Shown piece by piece: positions 49,776-58,068 of a stretch of DNA of 64,000 nucleotides (position 1 is the stretch's first letter; each line of letters opens with the position of its first letter). The translations under genes and the position numbers were made by a program. The notes beneath the pieces were generated by a model that did no database searches, was not told the origin of the DNA, and saw only the letters and a program-made list of their open reading frames with translations. The stretch spans positions 62,001 through 126,000 of the forward strand of contig NZ_JAERQM010000002.1 of assembly GCF_019029495.1 (NCBI RefSeq). Direction: 5' to 3'. Source of the stretch: Falsiroseomonas oleicola (GTDB lineage Bacteria; Pseudomonadota; Alphaproteobacteria; Acetobacterales; Acetobacteraceae).

Positions 49776-50066
49776 TCAGGCCTTGGCCTGCTTGGCGGCC
49801 ACCAGCTCCTCGATCCGCTGGGCGAGGTTGCCCATGACGAAATACTTCTCGGCCGGCGCGGTGCCGGCATTCACTTCCTGCGTCCAGCTTTCCACCGGCA
49901 CCTTGATGCCGAAGGCCTTGTCGATGGCGAAGACGATGTCGAGGAAGTCCAGGCTGTCGATGCCCAGGTCATTGATGACATGCGCGCCCGGCGTGATGCT
50001 GTCGCGCGCCACTTCGCTGTTCTCGGCGATGATGTCGGCGATCTGGTCGAAAACCGGGGTTGTCAT
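49776..50066 (-). CDS. acpXL: Acyl carrier protein AcpXL-like
   Basis: The 96-residue protein has the phosphopantetheine site [19 protein letters not shown] at Ser38. It is longer than the housekeeping ACP (about 78 residues) because of the [13 protein letters not shown] and [16 protein letters not shown] insert and tail, which match AcpXL of rhizobia. AcpXL carries the very-long-chain hydroxyacyl group for lipid A. It is the first gene of the cluster. Confidence 0.92.
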   Translation of the reverse strand: MTTPVFDQIADIIAENSEVARDSITPGAHVINDLGIDSLDFLDIVFAIDKAFGIKVPVESWTQEVNAGTAPAEKYFVMGNLAQRIEELVAAKQAKA

Positions 50067-50144
50067 GGCGAACAGGCTCCGGGGGCGATGGCGGAAGCGC
50101 GCCTCTTCGCCCGAACCGGCCGCCTTGTCCAGCGCCGAGCAGTT

Positions 50145-50963
50145 TCAGACCCGGCCGAGAAAGGCCAGGACCGCCGTATTGAACTGTTCCGGCTGCTCCA
50201 TCGGCACGGAATGACCGGCATCGGCGATGGCCACCACCTTCGCCTGCGGCACATGCCGCAGCCAGCGCGCCATCAGCGTCGGCGGCGCATAGAGATCGGC
50301 GCTGGCGGTGATGGCCAGCATGGGCAGGCGGATCGCCGCGATCTTGGCGAAGGTGTTGGGGGTGCGGAGCGAGGGCTGGGTCGGCGCGTCCTTCTGCTTC
50401 GCCACCTCCTGCGCATGGGCCCAGGCTTCGGTCCGCTCGGGATGCAGGGCGCGGAAGGAGGGGCCGATCTCGCGGAAGCTCTCGGGCAATTGCCGGAAGC
50501 CGTCGAACAGCACGTTCCGGGTCAGTTGCTCCATTTCGGGCTCGGAGAAGGCGCCGGTGCTGGCGGCGACGGTCAGGCTGCGCAGCCGGTCCTGCCGCCA
50601 GCCGGCATAGTCCAGCGCGATGAAGCCGCCACCGGCGACGCCCAGAAGGTGGAAGGGCGGCAGGTTCAGGTGGTTGGCCAGCGCGTCCAGATCCTCCGCC
50701 ACGCTGCCCGGCTGCGGGCCGGTGGCGGGGTCGGCCAGGCTGTTGCCCCAGAAGCGGCGGTCGAAGGCGATCACGCGGTGGCCGGCGGCGGTGAAGGCGG
50801 CGAATTGCGGCTCCCAGCTCGCGCTGGTGCCGGTATTGGCGTGCAGCAGCACGATGGGCGCGCCCGTGCCTCCATTGGGACCGCCGCTGTCGCGGTAGCA
50901 GAGGCTGACGCCGGGCAGCGCGGCCTGGCGGGGCGGTGGGGTGGCGGGGCCGGCAAGGCTCAT
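50145..50963 (-). CDS. Alpha/beta hydrolase
   Basis: The 272-residue protein has IVLLHANTGTSASWEPQF at the oxyanion hole, FDRRFWGNS, the nucleophile elbow LLGVAGGGFIALDY and DAGHSVPMEQPEQ with the late His. At the elbow the usual GxSxGG reads GVAGGG, with Ala at the nucleophile position, so classic Ser catalysis is doubtful. It is similar to the 3-oxoadipate enol-lactonase subgroup in shape. It is 78 bp upstream of acpXL on the same strand. Confidence 0.8.
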   Translation of the reverse strand: MSLAGPATPPPRQAALPGVSLCYRDSGGPNGGTGAPIVLLHANTGTSASWEPQFAAFTAAGHRVIAFDRRFWGNSLADPATGPQPGSVAEDLDALANHLNLPPFHLLGVAGGGFIALDYAGWRQDRLRSLTVAASTGAFSEPEMEQLTRNVLFDGFRQLPESFREIGPSFRALHPERTEAWAHAQEVAKQKDAPTQPSLRTPNTFAKIAAIRLPMLAITASADLYAPPTLMARWLRHVPQAKVVAIADAGHSVPMEQPEQFNTAVLAFLGRV

Positions 50964-51097
50964 GGTTGGGGCGTCTCCTTGGCGGAAAGGTTAGTCCTGT
51001 GACCTATTTCCTGTCGAGCCAGGGCCGCCCCATCTGGCCGCGCCCGCCCGCCGGCGGTAGCTTCGGCGGGACGGAATCAAGGGAAGGAACCGCATCC

Positions 51098-52165
51098 ATG
51101 GGCAAGCGCATCGCCATCATCGGGGCCGGCGCGGTCGGCGGCTATGCCGGCGCGTATATGGTCCAGGCCGGCGAGGATGTGACCTTCGTCGACATGTGGC
51201 CGGAGAATGTGGAGGCGATCCGCAGCACCGGGCTGCGCATCAGCCACATCAAGGACGTGCCCGAATTCACCGTGAAGGCGCGCGCTTTGCACCTGACCGA
51301 GTTGCAGTCCGTGGCGCGGCAAAAACCCTTCGACATCGCCTTCATCTGCGTGAAGTCCTACGACACCGACTGGGCGACGCTGATGGTGCGGCAGTACCTG
51401 GCGCCGGATGGCTATGTGGTCAGCCTGCAGAACTGCATGAATGAGGAAACCATCGCCGGCCTCGTCGGCTGGGGCCGCACGCTGGGCTGCATCGCCAGCT
51501 CCATCACCGTGGAACTCGCCGCCCCCGGCCATGTGAAGCGCGCCTCCGGCAAGGGCGGCGCGGCGCATACGGTCTACCGGGTGGGGGAGGTGCATGGCCG
51601 CATCACCGACCGGGCGAAGGAGGTGGCGCGGCTGACCGCGCTCTCCGACAGCACGCTGGTCACCAACAACCTGTGGGGCGAACGCTGGTCCAAGCTGGTG
51701 ACCAATGTGATGGGCAATGGCATTTCGGCCGCCACCGGCCTCATCAGCCGCGACGTGCTGCTGGACGACCGGCTGCGCCATTTCACCGCCCGGCTGGGCA
51801 GCGAGGCGATCCGCCTCGGCCAGGCGCTGGGCTATGGGCTGGAGGAGATCCTGCATCTCGACCCCGAGCTGATCGCCCGCGCGGGTGAAGGCGATGCGGA
51901 AGCCGTCGCCGGCTACGACAAGGCGCGGCTCGCGGAGGCCAACAAGCCGGGCGGCGCGGCGGGGCACCGGCCTTCCATGGGCCAGGACATGGTGAAGGGG
52001 CGGCGGACGGAGATCGAATACCTGAACGGTTTCATCGCCACCCAGGCCGCGCCGCTCGGCCTGGCGACGCCCGCCAATGCGGCATTGACCGCCCTGGTGC
52101 AGCGGATCGAGCGCGGCGAGATCGCGCCCGACCCGGCGCATATCCACGCCCTGCGGCTGAACTGA
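51098..52165 (+). CDS. 2-dehydropantoate 2-reductase family protein
   Basis: The 355-residue protein begins MGKRIAIIGAGAVGGYAGAY, the NADPH-binding Rossmann motif, and continues in the ApbA/PanE pattern with FICVKSYDTDWATLMV, NCMNEETIAGLVGWGRTLGC and LVTNVMGNGISAATGL. True PanE is about 300 residues; the extra length suggests a relative rather than the pantothenate enzyme. GGGAAGGAA precedes the ATG. It is divergent from the hydrolase at 50145-50963. Confidence 0.85.
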   Translation: MGKRIAIIGAGAVGGYAGAYMVQAGEDVTFVDMWPENVEAIRSTGLRISHIKDVPEFTVKARALHLTELQSVARQKPFDIAFICVKSYDTDWATLMVRQYLAPDGYVVSLQNCMNEETIAGLVGWGRTLGCIASSITVELAAPGHVKRASGKGGAAHTVYRVGEVHGRITDRAKEVARLTALSDSTLVTNNLWGERWSKLVTNVMGNGISAATGLISRDVLLDDRLRHFTARLGSEAIRLGQALGYGLEEILHLDPELIARAGEGDAEAVAGYDKARLAEANKPGGAAGHRPSMGQDMVKGRRTEIEYLNGFIATQAAPLGLATPANAALTALVQRIERGEIAPDPAHIHALRLN

Positions 52166-52205
52166 GGGCCGCGCCGCGCGTTGGGGGGGCAGAGGAGGAC
52201 CGAGC

Positions 52206-52400
52206 ATGGACAGCAACGAGATGCACCGCGCCGTCACCCAGGCCCGCCGTGGCGCCCCGACCCGGGCGGCGCTCGAAACCCTTCGGCGAGGCGAACGCGA
52301 CGAACCCGCCGCGACGGCCGAAAGCTGCCTGCGGCAGGGCCAGGATCCGGAGCGGCGGCTGGAGCCGTTGCGCCGGGGGGCGCCGCCTCACCAGGCATAG
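52206..52400 (+). CDS. Small hypothetical protein
   Basis: A 64-residue frame begins ATG after AGGAGGA. The product is rich in Arg, Ala and Glu (MHRAVTQARRGAPTRAALET, LRRGERDEPAATAESCLRQG), probably helical and soluble, with a short repeated AxETLRRG-type pattern. It overlaps the convergent gamma-glutamyltransferase end by 13 bp. The good ribosome-binding site is the main support; no family is known to me. Confidence 0.35.
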   Translation: MDSNEMHRAVTQARRGAPTRAALETLRRGERDEPAATAESCLRQGQDPERRLEPLRRGAPPHQA

Positions 52401-54001
52401 GCGACTCCACCGCCGCCGCGCGGATCGGCGCCGCCGGTCGGCACGCCGTCCCGCAGCAGGATGGCGTGCGCCCGGCTCATGCCCGGGTCGTAGGAGAGCG
52501 GCGAATGCCGCACCTCATGGCCCAGCTCGCGCAGCGCCTGCACCACATCCGCCTGCACCCTGGCCTCACAAAACACGGGGCCGGCCTCGCAATGGATGCG
52601 GGGGAAGGAGACGGCCTCGACGGCACTCATGCCGAAGTCGATGGCATTGACGATCGTGGTCAGCACGGCGGAGATGATGACGCTGCCGCCGGGCGCGCCG
52701 ACGATCATCCAGGGCCTGTCATCCTTGAAGACCAGGGTGGGCACCATGCCGGTGGTGCGCGCCTTGCCCGGCGCCATGCTGTTCGGGCGGCCCGGCCGCA
52801 TGTCGAACAGCTTCATCGCATTGTTCCAGTTGAAGCCGAGGCCCGGCGTGACCACCCCCGCCCCGGTGCCCAGCGTATGCGTCAGCGACACACAATTGCC
52901 GGCCGCATCCCAGACGGAGAGATGCGTGGTGCAGGAGGGTGGCGCGGCCACGCCGCCGCCGGGCATCCAGCCTTCCCGGATCTTCGCCGCCCAGCGCGCG
53001 GCGCGGTCCTTCGAGATCATCTCCTCCACCGGCACGTCATGGAATTCGGGGTCGGCCAGCATCGCCTCCCGGTCCTCATGTGCCGCCGCCATGGCGCGGG
53101 CCACCAGATCGTAATGCCGCGCGCTGCCGGGATGGGTCGCGGAGAGGTCGAAATTCTCCAGGATATTGAGCATGGCGATCAGCACCGCGCCGGAGCCGGG
53201 CGGAGGGTTCGAGGCGATGCGATGGCCGCGATAGCTGCCGATGACGGGTGCGCTTTCCCGCACCCGGTAGCCCGCGAGGTCCGCCGCCGTGACGAAGGCG
53301 CCCTGCGCGGCGAAGTCCTCGGCGATGCGCGCGGCGATCCCGCCGCTGTAGAAATCCGCGGCGCCGTGCCGTGCCAGCCGTTCCAGCGTGGCTGCCATCT
53401 CCGGATGGCGGAGCGTCTCCCCCACCTCATGCAGCCTGCCATCCGGCCGCAGATACAGCGCGGCGCAGGCCGGGGTGGTGGAAACCCGGGAAAGTCCGTC
53501 CGGCAGGCCGGGCTGGGGCTTGCGGGAGAGGAAGTCGCGGAAGAAGGGGGTCACCGTCACCCCCTCCCGCGCCATGCGGATCGCCGGTTGCAGCAGATCG
53601 GCCCAGTCGCGGGTGCAGAAGGTGGCATGCAGATGCGCCAGGCCGGCGACGGTACCGGGGGTCATGATGGCCTGGTAGCCGAGTTCCGCCCGGTGGTCGT
53701 CGAACAGCGCATAGCCGGAAATCTCCGACCTTCCCTGGCTGTCGGCGGCCCACATCGCGGGCGTCACGCCGGCCCCGGCGCGGGCGTGGAAGTCGATCAT
53801 GCCATGGCGGCCGCCGGCCGCCTCGAAGAATTGCAGCGTGCCCATGCCGCCCAGCCCGCACATGAAGGGGTCCTGAAGCATCTGGCAGAAGGCGGCGGCC
53901 AGGGCGGCGTCGAAGGCATTGCCACCCTCCCGCAGCACGGCCGCCCCGGCATCGGCCGCACGCGGCTGCGGGCAGACGACGAGGCCCTTGAGTCCGGACA
54001 T
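52388..54001 (-). CDS. Gamma-glutamyltransferase family Ntn hydrolase
   Basis: The 537-residue protein has the GGT core: GNAFDAALAAAFCQMLQDPF near the N-terminus, the autocatalytic cleavage site PSCTTHLSVWDAAGNCVSLT, where the second Thr becomes the nucleophile, and MVPTLVFKDDRPWMIVGAPG with the GG loop. It has no signal peptide, so it may be cytoplasmic, unlike classical periplasmic GGT. It may act on glutathione or gamma-glutamyl or cephalosporin-like amides. It is divergent from the Bug protein gene. Confidence 0.9.
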   Translation of the reverse strand: MSGLKGLVVCPQPRAADAGAAVLREGGNAFDAALAAAFCQMLQDPFMCGLGGMGTLQFFEAAGGRHGMIDFHARAGAGVTPAMWAADSQGRSEISGYALFDDHRAELGYQAIMTPGTVAGLAHLHATFCTRDWADLLQPAIRMAREGVTVTPFFRDFLSRKPQPGLPDGLSRVSTTPACAALYLRPDGRLHEVGETLRHPEMAATLERLARHGAADFYSGGIAARIAEDFAAQGAFVTAADLAGYRVRESAPVIGSYRGHRIASNPPPGSGAVLIAMLNILENFDLSATHPGSARHYDLVARAMAAAHEDREAMLADPEFHDVPVEEMISKDRAARWAAKIREGWMPGGGVAAPPSCTTHLSVWDAAGNCVSLTHTLGTGAGVVTPGLGFNWNNAMKLFDMRPGRPNSMAPGKARTTGMVPTLVFKDDRPWMIVGAPGGSVIISAVLTTIVNAIDFGMSAVEAVSFPRIHCEAGPVFCEARVQADVVQALRELGHEVRHSPLSYDPGMSRAHAILLRDGVPTGGADPRGGGGVAYAW

Positions 54002-54131
54002 GGCGCTTTCCCTTGCTGTGCCTCGCAAGGCTGCACCGGGGCGCGCGGGGGCGGAACCCGGGCGGCGTGGTTTTGACAGGACTTTTCCAGGCTGGTTTCA
54101 TCCCCCCTTGAACCAGGAAGTGGATCCAGTG

Positions 54132-55097
54132 ATGCAGATCAACCGCCGCACCCTCCTCGGCGCCGCCACCCTGCTGCCCCTCGCCGCCCAGGCCCAAGGC
54201 CGCTATCCCGACCGGCCGATCCGCCTGGTCGTGCCCTTCGCCGCCGGCGGCATCATCGATGTGGTGGCGCGCCTGGTGGCGGAGCCGCTGTCGCGGGAAC
54301 TCGGCCAGCCCGTGGTGGTGGAAAACCAGCCCGGCGCCGGCTCCACCATCGGTGCCCGCACCGTCGCCCGCGCCCGGCCGGATGGCCATACGCTGCTGCT
54401 GAACGGCGCCGCGCATCCGGTGATCCCGGCGCTCTACAAGGAGGCCGGCTTCGACAATGTGGCGGACTTCGCCCCGGTCGGGCTGGTCGGCGACCAGTCC
54501 TTCCTGGCCTGCCTGCATCCCTCCGTCCCCGTCACCGATGTGCCCAGCCTGCTGGCCTGGCTGCGGGAGAAGCGCGGCCAGGCGACCTTCGCCACCACCG
54601 GCATCGGCGCGGCCTCCCACCTCGCGGGTGAGCTGCTGAAAAGCCTGGCGAATGTGGATTTCACCGTGGTGACCTATCGCGGCACCCCGGCGGCGGTGAC
54701 GGATTTCATCGCCGGGCGGATCGACATGATGATCGACAGCCAGACCCTGCTGGCGCCCTTCGTGGCGGATGGCAAGGCGCGGGCCGTGGCGGTGACCACC
54801 ACGCGCCGGTCGCGCATGTTCCCCGACCTGCCGACCTTCGCGGAAGCGGGCATCACCGGCTACCGCGCCTCCTCCTTCCAGTCGCTCTATGCCCCGGCCG
54901 GGACGCCGGAGCCGATCATCGCCACGCTGTCGGCCGCGCTTCTGAAGGTGCTGGCCGACCCGGCGGTGCAGGCCAGCTTCGTCGATCGCGGGGTGGACCC
55001 GATGCCGGGCGACCCGGCGGCGGCGCGGGCCTTCCTGAAGGCGGAGGCTGACAAATGGCTGCCGATCCTGGCCCGCACCGGTGCGAGCGCCGGTTGA
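54132..55097 (+). CDS. Bug family (TctC-type) solute-binding protein
   Basis: The 321-residue protein starts MQINRRTLLGAATLLPLAAQ, a signal peptide with twin Arg. It has the Bug family wording YPDRPIRLVVPFAAGGIIDV, LSRELGQPVVVENQPGAG, ARARPDGHTLLL and TYRGTPAAVTDFIAGRIDMM. Bug proteins bind carboxylates or amino acids in the periplasm. No TctA/TctB membrane genes adjoin. Its stop overlaps the next gene (TGATG). Confidence 0.94.
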   Translation: MQINRRTLLGAATLLPLAAQAQGRYPDRPIRLVVPFAAGGIIDVVARLVAEPLSRELGQPVVVENQPGAGSTIGARTVARARPDGHTLLLNGAAHPVIPALYKEAGFDNVADFAPVGLVGDQSFLACLHPSVPVTDVPSLLAWLREKRGQATFATTGIGAASHLAGELLKSLANVDFTVVTYRGTPAAVTDFIAGRIDMMIDSQTLLAPFVADGKARAVAVTTTRRSRMFPDLPTFAEAGITGYRASSFQSLYAPAGTPEPIIATLSAALLKVLADPAVQASFVDRGVDPMPGDPAAARAFLKAEADKWLPILARTGASAG

Positions 55098-56002
55098 TGG
55101 AAAGGCTGGTCCTGATCGAGCCCTTCCGGGCGATCTTCTACGCGCCCTACTACGTGGCCCTGGAACGCGGCTGCTTCACGGCGGAAGGCATCGAGATGAT
55201 GCTGGAGACCGCCGGCACGCCGGATGCCGCCGCCGGCCGCCTGCTGGATGGCAGTGCCGACCTCGCCTGGTCCGGCCCGATGCGGCCCATGCTGGAACGC
55301 AGCCGCGACGCTGCCAGCCCGCTGCGCAGCTTCGGCGCGGCGGTGATGCGCGACCCCTTCCTGCTGATGGGGATGGGCGCGCGACCCGACTTCAGCCTTT
55401 CCGACCTCGCCACGATGCGCGTCGCCATTCCATCCGAAGTGCCGACCCCCTGGTGGTGCCTGATGCACGACCTGCGCCTGGCCGGCATCGACCCCGCCGC
55501 CTGCCCGGGCCATGTCCGCATGCCGATGCCCGAAGGGGCCAGGGCGCTGCTGGCCGGCGAGGTCGATGCGGTGATGCTGTTCGAGCCGATGGCGGCGGCG
55601 CTGGAGGAACAGGGGGCGAGCCAGTGGTACGCCGCCGCCAGCCGCGGCCCCACCGCCTATTCCGCGCTCTATGCCACCACCACCCGCATCGCGGAGAAGC
55701 ATGCCGCCTTCACCGCCGTGGTGCGGGCGCTCGGCGTGGCCAAGGACTGGCTGCGGGATGCGGAGGATGCCGCGATCGTGGAGGTGCTGGCGCCGCGCTT
55801 CGCGGATGTGGAAGGGCGGCACCTGGCCCGGGCCGTGGCCCGCTATCGCGGCCTCGACCTCTGGGGCGGCACCACCCATCTGCCGGAGGCGGCGCTGGAC
55901 TGGCTGGCGGCGGCGATGATCTCCTCCGGCGCCATGGCCCATCATCCCGGCTACGAGTCCTGCATCGACCGCAGCCTGGACCTCGTCGGACCGCGGGGCT
56001 GA
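55097..56002 (+). CDS. NMT1/SsuA-like solute-binding domain protein, no signal peptide
   Basis: The 301-residue protein starts at the ATG overlapping the Bug gene stop. It begins directly with LVLIEPFRAIFYAPYYVALE and RGCFTAEGIEMMLETAG, the NMT1/THI5-like layout, and lacks a signal peptide. VGRAAIPSEVPTPWWCLMHD-like region and AGEVDAVMLFEPMAAALEE follow. It may be a cytoplasmic pyrimidine-precursor-type protein (THI5-like) or a binding protein exported with help. The pairing with a Bug protein is unusual. Confidence 0.75.
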   Translation: MERLVLIEPFRAIFYAPYYVALERGCFTAEGIEMMLETAGTPDAAAGRLLDGSADLAWSGPMRPMLERSRDAASPLRSFGAAVMRDPFLLMGMGARPDFSLSDLATMRVAIPSEVPTPWWCLMHDLRLAGIDPAACPGHVRMPMPEGARALLAGEVDAVMLFEPMAAALEEQGASQWYAAASRGPTAYSALYATTTRIAEKHAAFTAVVRALGVAKDWLRDAEDAAIVEVLAPRFADVEGRHLARAVARYRGLDLWGGTTHLPEAALDWLAAAMISSGAMAHHPGYESCIDRSLDLVGPRG

Positions 56003-56089
56003 ATGGGTTCACAACCCTGGCGCCGGCGCGGATGATCCGGGCCTGACCGCGGCCCGGTGGCCGCGGCGGTTGGGGGGATATCGAACCGG

Positions 56090-57298
56090 ATGCGACGCGG
56101 CCAGGCCTGGACACTTCTGCTGGTCGCGCTCGGCGCCATGTTCTTCCAGCAGACCTTCGCCGCGCTCGGGCGCAACCTGATCTCGGTCATCGCGCCGGCC
56201 ATCCTGCAGGACCTGGCGCTCGATCCGGCCTGGCTCGGCGTCTATGTCGGGATCGGGGCGGCGGGGTCGCTGCTGTTCCAGCTCGGCTGCGGCAGCTTCA
56301 TCATCCGCCATGGCGCGCTGCGTATCAGCCAGATGGCGCTGCTGATGCTGGCGGTGGGGCTGGTGGTGGCGACCGCCGGATCGCTGGCCTTCTTCGCCAT
56401 CTCCGCCCTGATCGGGGCCGGCGGGGCGGCGGTCTCCACCCCCGCCAGTTCGCATCTGCTCGGCCGCTATTCGCCGCCGCGCTACGCGCCGCTGGTGTTT
56501 TCCATCAAGCAGACGGCGGTGCCGGCCGGGCTGCTGCTGGCCGGGCTGCTCGGGCCGCTGCTGACCGGATGGTGGGGCTGGCGCGGCGCGCTGCTGACCT
56601 CCGCCGCCGCCTGCCTGGTTCTGGCGGTGCTGCTGCAGCCGCTGCGGGCGGAATTCGACGCCGACCGCGTGCCATCCCGCAGCTTCCGGCTTTCCGACTT
56701 CCAAACCACCCTGGCGGTGGTGATGCGCGACCGGCCGCTGTTCAAGCTCGCCTTGGCCTGCTTCGTCTTCAACGGCATGCAGACCGTCTTCATGTCCTAT
56801 TTCGTGGTCTACCTGACGGCGCTGGGGCATGAGCTGGCGGTGGCCGGGATGGTGTTCTCGGTGGCGACGCTGATCGCCGTGCCGGGGCGCATCCTGTGGG
56901 GCTGGGCCGGCAGCGTGCTGACCAGCCCGCGCGTGGTGATGGGCGTGCTGGCGCTGGGCATGGCGGCCAGCTTCCTGTTCGCCGGCCTGTCCGGGCCGGG
57001 CTGGTCGCTGGTGGCGCTGGGCCTGGTCGGGGTGGGGCTGAGCGCCACGGCGCTGTCCTGGAACGGCGTGCTGCTGGCGGAGGCGGCACGGCTGGCGCCG
57101 AAGGGCATGATGGGGGCGGCGACCGGTGGCGTGCTGTCCTTCGGCCAGCTCGGCGCGCTGCTGATGCCGCTGGTCTTCGCCGCGGCGCTGGGGCTGAGCG
57201 GCGGCTATGTGCTGGGCTACCTGATCTGCGCGGTGCCCTCGCTCGCCTGCGGGCTGATGCTGCTGCGTGGCGGGCTGCGGGAGCGGCCGCAGGCGTAA
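56090..57298 (+). CDS. MFS transporter
   Basis: The 402-residue protein has about twelve membrane helices and MFS motifs, for example LGVYVGIGAAGSLLFQLGCG and the loop GRILWGWAGSVLTSPRVVMG between halves. I choose the ATG at 56090 (MRRGQAWTLLLVALGAMFFQ); a GTG at 56057 adds 11 residues. The substrate is unknown. It follows the two binding-protein genes by 87 bp and may be expressed with them. The substrate class could be small carboxylates. Confidence 0.87.
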   Translation: MRRGQAWTLLLVALGAMFFQQTFAALGRNLISVIAPAILQDLALDPAWLGVYVGIGAAGSLLFQLGCGSFIIRHGALRISQMALLMLAVGLVVATAGSLAFFAISALIGAGGAAVSTPASSHLLGRYSPPRYAPLVFSIKQTAVPAGLLLAGLLGPLLTGWWGWRGALLTSAAACLVLAVLLQPLRAEFDADRVPSRSFRLSDFQTTLAVVMRDRPLFKLALACFVFNGMQTVFMSYFVVYLTALGHELAVAGMVFSVATLIAVPGRILWGWAGSVLTSPRVVMGVLALGMAASFLFAGLSGPGWSLVALGLVGVGLSATALSWNGVLLAEAARLAPKGMMGAATGGVLSFGQLGALLMPLVFAAALGLSGGYVLGYLICAVPSLACGLMLLRGGLRERPQA

Positions 57299-57379
57299 AC
57301 GCCCCGCGGGGGCGCAACCCGGCCCGCTCTTCACGATACGCTCATTACTCTTCCCTACACTTCGCGCATCACCAAAGGC

Positions 57380-57709
57380 GTGAGCGTGAACATGCGTGTC
57401 AACGACGCAGATGAAGCAGACTCGTCCGTCATCCGCCTGTCCGGGCCGCTGACGATCGGCACCGCGCAGCAGGCACGCGACAGGTTGCTGGACGCGCTGC
57501 GGGCGCCGGGGCCGGTGACGGTCGACTGCGCCGAGGCAACGGCCTTCGACATCGCCTTCATCCAGCTTCTGGAATCGGCACGCATCCTCGCCACCCGCCA
57601 GGGAACCACGCTGCGCCTGGCGCAGCCACTGCCGCCACGACTGGCCGAGATGCTGGCCGCCGGCGGCTTTCGCGGCTGGGACGCCGCTCAGGATCGGAGT
57701 GCAGCATGA
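57380..57709 (+). CDS. STAS domain protein (chemotaxis operon)
   Basis: The ~109-residue protein has a STAS fold: SSVIRLSGPLTIGTAQQARD, PVTVDCAEATAFDIAFIQLL and ESARILATRQGTTLRLAQPL. The usual phosphorylatable Ser position is in the TAFDIAFIQLL region and is not obvious. GTG codons at 57380 and 57386 and an ATG at 57392 are possible starts; AAAGG favours 57386. Its stop overlaps cheY (ATGA). A STAS protein at the head of a CheY-CheA-CheW operon is a recurrent arrangement. Confidence 0.85.
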   Translation: MSVNMRVNDADEADSSVIRLSGPLTIGTAQQARDRLLDALRAPGPVTVDCAEATAFDIAFIQLLESARILATRQGTTLRLAQPLPPRLAEMLAAGGFRGWDAAQDRSAA

Positions 57710-58068
57710 AGAGCGTTCTCACCGTCGATGACTCGGCCAGCATCCGGCAGATGGTGCGCCTGACCCTCTCCGGCTCCGGCTACAAGGTGGTGGAGGCGGA
57801 GAATGGCGCGGAGGGCCTGAAGCAGGCCAAGGCCGCGCCGGTGAACATGATCGTCACCGACCTCAACATGCCAGTGATGGATGGGCTGACCTTCATCCGC
57901 GAACTGCGCAAGCTGCCCGCCTACAAGGGGGTGCCGATCATCTTCCTGACGACCGAATCGGATGCCGCGCGCAAGCAGGAGGCGAAGCTGGCGGGCGCCA
58001 CCGGTTGGATCACGAAACCCTTCCAGCAGGACCAGTTGCTGAACGTCGTCCGGAAGGTGCTGGGATGA
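57706..58068 (+). CDS. cheY: CheY-like response regulator
   Basis: The 120-residue receiver domain has the acid pair Asp8-Asp9 (VDDSASIRQ), phospho-acceptor Asp52 in IVTDLNMPVMDG, switch Thr in IIFLTTES and Lys104 in WITKPF. It consists of the receiver alone. Being between the STAS and cheA genes, it is the likely CheA target. It overlaps both neighbours by 4 bp. Confidence 0.96.
   Translation: MKSVLTVDDSASIRQMVRLTLSGSGYKVVEAENGAEGLKQAKAAPVNMIVTDLNMPVMDGLTFIRELRKLPAYKGVPIIFLTTESDAARKQEAKLAGATGWITKPFQQDQLLNVVRKVLG

Noticed and set aside
52181-54076. A 631-codon plus-strand frame
   Set aside because: It is antisense to gamma-glutamyltransferase, which has clear motifs; only the short 52206-52400 frame has its own ribosome-binding site.
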